Assembly (NCBI GenBank): GCA_963847735.1
Contig: CAWKAV010000013.1
Coordinates: 1-58,853, forward strand
DNA length: 58,853 nt
From: CAWKAV01 sp963847735
GTDB taxonomy: Bacteria; Desulfobacterota; Desulfuromonadia; Desulfuromonadales; BM103
Reading direction: 5' to 3'
Both the position numbers and the translations under genes were made by a program. This document shows positions 52,654 through 58,853 of the stretch, one piece after another. Numbering within the stretch: position 1 is the first letter of the stretch; the number at the start of each line of letters is the position of its first letter. The notes beneath the pieces were generated by a model. That model ran no database searches. It saw only the letters and a program-made list of their open reading frames with translations, and was not told the origin of the DNA.

Positions 52654-53232
52654 ATGACTATACGTGATACCGCCACGCTGCTTTGGACATTGGTGATTGT
52701 CCTGCTCTTGTGTGGCTGTACTTCTCAAAAGGTCTCGCCGGTGGTGTGGACCGATTCGCAGGTTGTCATCAGCAACTATCAGGCTTTGCAAATCCGGCCG
52801 GTCTTCAATGCCACTGAATATCCAGTCAAGGATACCATCCTCACGGATCTTGCTGTCTATCTAACAGAGCAATTCCAGATGAGGCATCTCAAGGTCCTCG
52901 CCGCGCCGGAAATGAGTAGTGGAGTGTTGGCAGTGGAGAGCGACCTGCTGGTTTTCGTGCCATCTGAACACTTGGCCATCTATAAGCCATGGACGCGCCC
53001 AATGTGGGGTAGGGGGCAATGTTCAGTCCGTGTCCGCCTGGTCGACAAGGCAACATCACAACTGGTGGCTGAAATTTACACGACCAAACAGATCAACACA
53101 AGCTTCTATGGGATCACGGCCGTCAGTACGAACAAAACCACCGAATGGATGCTAAGAGATATTGCGGCCAAGGTTGCTGAGGAGGTCGCAAGATTAATGG
53201 AAGGTGAAGCACACCGGGTAAACCCTGGCTGA
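52654..53232 (+). CDS. Predicted lipoprotein, possibly DUF4410-like
   Basis: ATG with AAGGAG upstream. Signal peptide LLWTLVIVLLLCGC gives a clear lipobox (LCGC). The mature part has AVYLTEQFQMRHLKVLA, VRVRLVDKATSQLVAEIYTT and WMLRDIAAKVAEEVARLMEG, reminiscent of DUF4410-type outer-membrane lipoproteins. Function unknown. Intact, 192 residues. Confidence 0.65.
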   Translation: MTIRDTATLLWTLVIVLLLCGCTSQKVSPVVWTDSQVVISNYQALQIRPVFNATEYPVKDTILTDLAVYLTEQFQMRHLKVLAAPEMSSGVLAVESDLLVFVPSEHLAIYKPWTRPMWGRGQCSVRVRLVDKATSQLVAEIYTTKQINTSFYGITAVSTNKTTEWMLRDIAAKVAEEVARLMEGEAHRVNPG

Positions 53233-53247
53233 GCTGTATGCCTAATG

Positions 53248-53264
53248 TCAACTCAAAGAGTTGA
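53248..53264. terminator. Hairpin between convergent genes
   Basis: TCAACTC-AAA-GAGTTGA is a perfect 7-bp stem with a 3-base loop, placed between the rightward lipoprotein gene and the leftward DUF192 gene. No T-run follows on either strand, so terminator function is only possible. Confidence 0.4.
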
Positions 53265-53334
53265 ACCTGTCTGAGTTGATGCGTCTTTTTGAATCCTCGC
53301 CAGGTTCGCGTTACCCAGGCCGAACACTTCACAT

Positions 53335-53877
53335 TCAGTCCGCCAGGTAGCTGATCCGGTCACCGACTCGGATTCCATGCCGGTCAAAGTAACCCTGGTT
53401 GACTTCCAGGGCGAAACGGAACGGCCGATTGGCAGTATAGGAACGCGCTTCACACTCTGTCCTGTTCTCTCCGCAGGGCATCATGTCGATGATCTGGAAA
53501 ATCGTCCCGTTTTGATCCGCATAGGCGACACTTAGAGGAATGAAGGTGTCAAACATCCAGAATCTACCCTGATGCGGAAGCGGGTAGACAAAAAGCATCC
53601 CGGCCGATTCAGCCAGGTCCGTGCGATACATCAGTCCGCGCATGTGCTGCGGTCCGGTTTTGGCAATGTCGACTCGCAGTATGTTCGTCTCGCCTGAGCC
53701 GTGTATATACACAGTTCCGGAGGCAAATTCGACAGGATAAACGCCTCCAGGGAGTTCGACTTGCGTGCCAGTCACGTTGGTGGTCGGCACATCGAGTCCC
53801 GCCCGAGCGACCGTAGACATCATCAGCCCACAACAGGCCCCTGCCACTGCGATGGCGCGCAAGGTGTGGATGATCAC
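53335..53877 (-). CDS. Exported DUF192 protein
   Basis: Intact, 180 residues with a signal peptide cleaved near ARA-GLD. HMRGLMYRTDLAESAGMLFV, RFWMFDTFIPLSVAYADQNG, IDMMPCGENRTECEARSY and ALEVNQGYFDRHGIRVGDRI are the DUF192 conserved blocks. The family is common and small, of unknown role, often exported. Confidence 0.88.
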   Translation of the reverse strand: MIIHTLRAIAVAGACCGLMMSTVARAGLDVPTTNVTGTQVELPGGVYPVEFASGTVYIHGSGETNILRVDIAKTGPQHMRGLMYRTDLAESAGMLFVYPLPHQGRFWMFDTFIPLSVAYADQNGTIFQIIDMMPCGENRTECEARSYTANRPFRFALEVNQGYFDRHGIRVGDRISYLAD

Positions 53878-53968
53878 CTGGGCCTCCTTGCAACGGTTCA
53901 GGTTTGCCGTGATCCGGCATGCCTTGTTCTGACGGAGCTCATGGCCGGTCGTGTTTTGTCAGAAAATC

Positions 53969-54316
53969 TCATTTCTTTACCAGGCCGTTGGCGAAATAAA
54001 CGGAATCAAAGGTGCGACCGAGTGCTCTGCTCTGGAAGTTTTTCATTTCCATGATGGGGGTGATTTCTACGGCATCGCCGATTGCCACCTCTGTCGGCGG
54101 CATGGCCGCCCATTGCTGCCGGCCATCACTCTCGACACAAACATATGAATAGCCACCCGCCTTCAGCGTATTAACAACGTTTCCACTGATAGTGAGGGCC
54201 GGGATCATCTTGGTGGGATTAGATTGCTGAGTGGAGCCACCGGTGAAAGCGTGAACGGAGCTGCTGAATAAAACCAGGAGCGTTAAAGTTGTTGCAAACT
54301 TGAGAACTTTTGACAT
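53969..54316 (-). CDS. Exported NrfJ-like protein
   Basis: Intact, 115 residues. Signal peptide ending SVHA, then ISGNVVNTLKAGGYSYVCVE, WAAMPPTEVAIGDAVEITP and MKNFQSRALGRTFDSVYFAN. The G-Y-x-Y-V-x-x-E and LxRTFDSVxF blocks match small periplasmic proteins annotated NrfJ-related in delta-proteobacteria. The role is unclear; it lies upstream and opposite to a multihaem cytochrome gene. Confidence 0.7.
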   Translation of the reverse strand: MSKVLKFATTLTLLVLFSSSVHAFTGGSTQQSNPTKMIPALTISGNVVNTLKAGGYSYVCVESDGRQQWAAMPPTEVAIGDAVEITPIMEMKNFQSRALGRTFDSVYFANGLVKK

Positions 54317-54772
54317 GGGTTGTAGGTTCCTTTCTGTTTTGCGTTATTCTTAACATGGAAGGCGGGCACAAGTCATCTTCTACCGGACAGTTTGTTGCCG
54401 ATAGCGTTCTTTTGTTCAGGCCAGTACTGATTTACGCTTGACAGGCCTCATCACACACTAATCTTATTGTTGGTCTCTTGCAGGAGAAAGAAGTGTTTTT
54501 TTAGTTTAGCAAAGCGAAGCAGACCTTCTATAATCTTTATGAGTTCTTTTGTAAGTGGTCCTGATATCATAACTAAGTTGGTTGACAAAACGACAGCTCA
54601 TGACATAGAAATGACCATGACGTTGAAAGAGCGGGCCGCCTACACTCCTTAGTTATCTTCTTATTGAAGATGGCCTTATAGCAATCATTTTGTCTGTAAT
54701 AGCCGGTAAAATTCAGGATTTTTTCACCTTGATGCGGCTGGACAATTTAAATATCACCAGTGGAGGAAGCAT
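54317..54772. other. Divergent intergenic region upstream of the cytochrome gene
   Basis: About 455 bases between the NrfJ-like gene and the cytochrome. A 61-codon frame at 54467-54652 has no coding character. No riboswitch (including the c-di-GMP class common in this group) could be recognised. GGAGGA lies just before the cytochrome ATG. Confidence 0.5.
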
Positions 54773-55555
54773 ATGTCAAGACGATGGCTCTTAATATTGA
54801 TTCTGCTGCTGATCGGCTCTCCGGTCTCCTTGCTGCATGCTGTTGGCATGGGTGACATGGGAGGTGTCGCGGGGATGGTGGACAAACTCTCCATCCAGAC
54901 CAAGGGCGTCGGAGCAGTTGTCTTCAGTCACAGCGTGCATGGCACCCGGTGTAATATGTGTCACCCGAAGCTCTTCAAAAAGAAGAACAACAGCAACCAC
55001 GTCGGCATGAAAGCGATGGAGAGAGGCAGATCCTGCGGTGCTTGCCACAACGGACGGCAGGCCTTCAGCGTGACCGGGGACTGCGTCAAGTGTCACGCCG
55101 GCGACATTGTGATCCAGACCAAGAGTGTCGGCGAGGTTTCGTTCAGCCACGAGGTTCATATCGGGATGTTCGGTTGCGAAGAGTGCCACCCGGACCTTTT
55201 CAAGCCACGCAACAACAGCAACCATGCCACCATGCAGGCGATGGCGGACGGCGCGTCCTGCGGCGCCTGCCATGACGGTGATGCCGCGTTTGGCGTGACC
55301 GGCGACTGTGCGACCTGCCATGCCGGCGATATTCTCTACAAAGACGAAGACGCCGGAAATGTGGTTTTCCCGCACACTGCTCACATCGACATGTTCGGCT
55401 GCGATGAATGCCACCCCGACCTGTTTAAGCCGAAGCGCGGGGCCAACAAGGCGTCGATGGAAGAGATGGAAAACGGCGCATCCTGCGGCGCCTGCCATGA
55501 CGGCAGTGCGGCCTTCGGGGTTGCTGAAGATTGCGAGTCGTGTCACGAGATGTGA
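54773..55555 (+). CDS. 9-haem c-type cytochrome, three c7-type triheme domains
   Basis: Intact, 260 residues, strong Shine-Dalgarno (GGAGGA). Signal peptide to about residue 24. Nine CxxCH motifs: CNMCH, CGACH, CVKCH, CEECH, CGACH, CATCH, CDECH, CGACH, CESCH. They fall in three tandem repeats of the pattern FSH-x-H, CxxCHPxLF, SCGACHxGxxAF, CxxCH, the c(7) triheme fold. Periplasmic or surface electron transfer, as in metal- or electrode-respiring bacteria. Confidence 0.92.
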   Translation: MSRRWLLILILLLIGSPVSLLHAVGMGDMGGVAGMVDKLSIQTKGVGAVVFSHSVHGTRCNMCHPKLFKKKNNSNHVGMKAMERGRSCGACHNGRQAFSVTGDCVKCHAGDIVIQTKSVGEVSFSHEVHIGMFGCEECHPDLFKPRNNSNHATMQAMADGASCGACHDGDAAFGVTGDCATCHAGDILYKDEDAGNVVFPHTAHIDMFGCDECHPDLFKPKRGANKASMEEMENGASCGACHDGSAAFGVAEDCESCHEM

Positions 55556-55648
55556 TTTGAAAATGTGATCATGCCTGATGCAAAAGCCCTGACCAGAATC
55601 GGGTGGACGACGCAAATCATCAGGTCATTTAACGCCCAGATTGTTGCC

Positions 55649-55680
55649 AAACCCTGCACGTGATGCGGGGTTTGTTTTTA
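55649..55680 (+). terminator. Rho-independent terminator after the cytochrome gene
   Basis: AAACCCTGCA pairs with TGCGGGGTTT around CGTGA and is followed by GTTTTTA, a classic terminator about 95 bases downstream of the cytochrome stop. Confidence 0.8.
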
Positions 55681-55708
55681 TCTGGCAGGTGGGATTTCTA
55701 CGAAACCT

Positions 55709-55741
55709 AGGGCAACAGATGGTTAATCTGTTGCCCTTTTG
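55709..55741 (+). terminator. Second terminator-like hairpin (GGGCAACAGAT family)
   Basis: AGGGCAACAGAT pairs perfectly with ATCTGTTGCCCT (12 bp, loop GGTTA) and runs into TTT. The same stem sequence recurs at 56509-56537 and 58775-58813, at edges of the repeat cluster. Confidence 0.7.
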
Positions 55742-55919
55742 ATAGTCCACCGGACTTCAAAGATGAAGGGTTTTCAGTCGCGTAGCTGCGGGCGCAAGTT
55801 GTCTCATCGGTGTGATCCTGCCACCCCATATGGACAGCAGTGCGGCGAGGCCCCCTGTAACGGGCCGGCTCGTCTCCTCTGCTGTTCTCTGGAAGCCAAA
55901 TAACCTTTCGCGAACGTCT

Positions 55920-56018
55920 ATGCCCTCCGCTAGGAGAAAGGCGTTTTTTGCTTCCTTTTTGTCGCCGCTTGGACAAAAAGGAAGGCGTCAGGCAGTACGC
56001 GAACTGCCGGTTTTGGTT
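55920..56018. repeat. Divergent half-unit of the modular hairpin repeat
   Basis: Starts ATGCCCTCCGCTAGGAG and ends GAACTGCCGGTTTTG. It follows the same plan as the right half of the full copies, but its stems differ: CTTCCTTTTTGTC/GACAAAAAGGAAG and GGCAGT-ACGCGA-ACTGCC. Weaker similarity to the middle part extends left to about 55840. Confidence 0.75.
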
Positions 56019-56057
56019 CTTTATTTTTTGAACTATGTTTAAACACATAAAGCCAAG

Positions 56058-56480
56058 CAAAAACAAAACCCGGGGGTTGCGCCCCCCGACTGCGCCTTAC
56101 TCTTTTGCTGGCCCAAAAGAGTAAGCAGAAAAAGGCCTGCGCTGCGCTGGGCATGTCTGGCTCGAAATGGCGGCAACCTCAATCAGGATTGTTCTAAACG
56201 ATCAAGAGTCTACGCTTCCCCCGCAGGAGCCGAGGCTCTTGAGAGCCTCTCCTTTGTGGAGGCTTGCGTCGGTAGAGGTTGTTTTGGCTTTTCCCTTGTA
56301 AATCACACGGAAAGGTCAGGCCCTTTGACACAGGGCCGGATCCCCATCACAGAAGGTTGTTGAAGTCACAGACATCCGGCAGAGGAGATGCCCTCCGCAA
56401 GGAGAAGGCGTTTTTGCATACTTTTGTTGCCGGACAAAAGTATGGCGTCGGGCGGGACGCGACCCGCCGGTCTTGCTTTT
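56058..56480. repeat. Modular hairpin repeat, copy A
   Basis: A ~423-bp element with at least five hairpins in order: GGGGG-TTGCG-CCCCC; CTTACTCTTTTG/CAAAAGAGTAAG; GAGGCTC-TTGA-GAGCCTC; GGCCCT/AGGGCC; TACTTTTGT/ACAAAAGTA; GGCGGG-ACGCGA-CCCGCC. The left end is an inverted version of the right end. Copies B and C match it over the full length with few differences. Confidence 0.9.
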
Positions 56481-56508
56481 GTTTTTAAATCACAGAGTAC
56501 AACAATCA

Positions 56509-56537
56509 AGGGCAACAGATTCACCCACTGTTGCCCT
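56509..56537. terminator. Terminator-like hairpin beside the aminotransferase 3' end
   Basis: AGGGCAACAG pairs with CTGTTGCCCT. It lies about 50 bases past the stop of the leftward aminotransferase gene and could end its transcript. Shares its stem with 55709-55741. Confidence 0.6.
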
Positions 56538-56585
56538 CTCTATAATGAAGTCTTGCTGAACTTTGTCAGCAGCCTGGGCAGGGCG

Positions 56586-57773
<1,188 letters not shown>

Positions 57774-57891
57774 GGGGTGCTCCTCGTTGATCGGATATCA
57801 ACATTATGGAATCATACCAGCGCCACGCCGGTTTGTCCCTGCGTAGGTGGTTCAAAGGCTGCCTTTTTCGTTTTGCACCACAATTCAAAGA

Positions 57892-58314
57892 CAAAAGCAA
57901 AACCCGGGGGTTGCGCCCCCCGACTGCGCCTTACTCTTTTAGCTGGCCAAAAGAGTAAGCAGAAAAGAGCCTGCGCTGCGCTGGGCATGTCTGGCTCGGA
58001 GGGCGGCGACCTCAATGCCGGACGTTCTAAACGATCAGAAGTCTACGCTTCCCCCGCAGGAGCCGAGGCTCTTGAGAGCCTCTCCTGTAGTGGAGGGTTG
58101 TGTCGATAAAGGTTGTTTTGGCTTTCCCCTGTAAACTACACGGCAAGGTCAGGCCCTTTGACACAGGGCCGGATCCCCATCACAGCAGGTTGTTGAAGTC
58201 ACAGACATCCGGCAGAGGAGATGCCCTCCGCAAGGAGAAGGCACTTTTGCATACTTTTGTTGCCGGACAAAAGTATGGCGTCGGGCGGGACGCGACCCGC
58301 CGGTTTAGCTTTTC
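57892..58314. repeat. Modular hairpin repeat, copy B
   Basis: Same order of hairpins as copy A and nearly identical length. It lies on the other side of the aminotransferase gene, in direct orientation to A and C. Confidence 0.9.
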
Positions 58315-58333
58315 ATCCTATTAAGTCATAAGA

Positions 58334-58763
58334 CAAAATCAAAGCAAAACCCGGGGGTCGCGCCCCCCGACTGCGCCTTACTCTTTTGCTGGCCCAAAAG
58401 AGTAAGCAGAAAATGGCCTGCGCTGCGCTGGGCATGTCTGGCGCGGCAGGGCGGCAACCTCAATCCAGATTGTTCTGATCGACCAGAGGCCTGCGCTTCC
58501 CCCGCAGGAGCCGAGGCTCTTGAGAGCCTCTCCTTTCTTAGAGGCTTGCGTCGGTAGGAGTTGTTTTGGCTTTTCCCTTGTAAATCGCAGAGAAAGGTCA
58601 GGCCCTTTGACACAGGGCCGAATCCCCATCACAGCAGGTTCTTGAAGTCACAGAAATCCGGCAAGGGAGATGCCCTCCGCAAGGAGAAAGGCACTTTTGC
58701 ATACTTTTGTTGCCGGACAAAAGTATGGCGTCCGGCGGGACGCGACCCGCCGGTTTTGTCTTT
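58334..58763. repeat. Modular hairpin repeat, copy C
   Basis: Follows copy B after only about 20 bases, in tandem. Its last hairpin is CCGGCGGG-ACGCGA-CCCGCCGG, a longer stem than in A and B with the same loop. Confidence 0.9.
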
Positions 58764-58774
58764 AATAGAAAAAA

Positions 58775-58813
58775 GCATGAGGGCAACAGATCAACCATCC
58801 GTTGTCCTCATGC
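58775..58813. terminator. Long terminator-like hairpin at the right edge
   Basis: GCATGAGGGCAAC pairs with GTTGTCCTCATGC (one G-T pair) around a short loop, followed by TTCATAAAAA. Third member of the GGGCAACAGAT hairpin set. Confidence 0.6.
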
Positions 58814-58853
58814 TTCATAAAAACTCCACCTGCAGGCAGAACAAGCCCCGCAT

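Noticed and set aside
54467..54652. Small gene upstream of the cytochrome
   Set aside because: No ribosome-binding site, atypical codon content and no recognisable protein.
54317..54772. c-di-GMP (GEMM) riboswitch upstream of the cytochrome
   Set aside because: The conserved core of that riboswitch could not be found by eye.
58326..58798. Small frames inside the hairpin repeats
   Set aside because: They arise in all copies from the repeat's GC-rich stems, are not conserved as protein between copies, and have no start signals.

Overview
The window is a large surface-glycan (O-antigen/LPS or capsule) biosynthesis region, ending in a short stretch of envelope and cytochrome genes and a cluster of complex hairpin-rich repeats. 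A 9-haem c7-type cytochrome, an NrfJ-like exported protein, DUF2304 genes and Tyv-like epimerases together suggest a Desulfuromonadales-type bacterium (Geobacter/Desulfuromonas/Pelobacter relatives). That assignment is inference from gene content; no rRNA or tRNA is present to settle it.

Layout. 1-3.3 kb (+): the end of an unknown gene, an LPG-synthase-TM/flippase-like membrane protein and an AT-rich polytopic GT-C-like protein. 11.3-3.5 kb (-): one leftward operon encoding an STT3/PglB-type oligosaccharyltransferase, two Tyv-like sugar epimerases around a methyltransferase, a GT2, a GT-C membrane glycosyltransferase and GtrA. Several junctions overlap as ATGA or TGATG. 11.6-32.7 kb (+): a winged-helix EPS-type regulator, then flippase Wzx-1, two radical SAM/SPASM enzymes, a TIGR04325 methyltransferase, a B12-type radical SAM enzyme, two tandem DegT aminotransferases, a cupin, an SDR, GT2/GT4 enzymes, Gmd, an FkbM methyltransferase, a second B12-type radical SAM enzyme, a polyprenyl-phosphate GT2, an inserted S23 four-helix-bundle gene, DUF2304 and flippase Wzx-2. 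32.7-34.3 kb: a scar holding a broken GT-D-like gene, IS3 transposase debris and the tail of a third Wzx. 34.3-43.5 kb (+): a C-methyltransferase, a paralogous radical SAM/SPASM enzyme, a cupin, three tandem SDRs, a GT2, a DegT and a GT4. 43.9-51.7 kb: an SGNH protein, a leftward GT2 plus Rmd-like pair, and a second GT2/GT4/GT2/DUF2304/GT2 set. 51.8-55.6 kb: two lipoproteins, a DUF192 protein, an NrfJ-like protein and the 9-haem cytochrome. 55.7-58.8 kb: terminator-like hairpins and three full copies (plus one degenerate half) of a ~425-bp modular hairpin repeat flanking an aminotransferase gene.

How it works together (inference): Gmd, an Rmd-like reductase, SDRs, DegT aminotransferases and cupins would make deoxy/amino sugars. 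Radical SAM enzymes and methyltransferases would decorate them, GT2/GT4 enzymes would assemble the repeat unit, Wzx would export it, and DUF2304 plus DPM-like GT2 and GT-C proteins would add periplasmic sugars. The STT3 homologue could move a glycan to proteins.

Major caveat: about half of the genes are broken by small indels, yet the conserved protein continues in another frame. Genes after 51.8 kb are all intact. This pattern fits indel sequencing errors in part of the assembly better than decay of every gene, but the sequence alone cannot prove it. Frame-disrupted genes are therefore listed as single loci.
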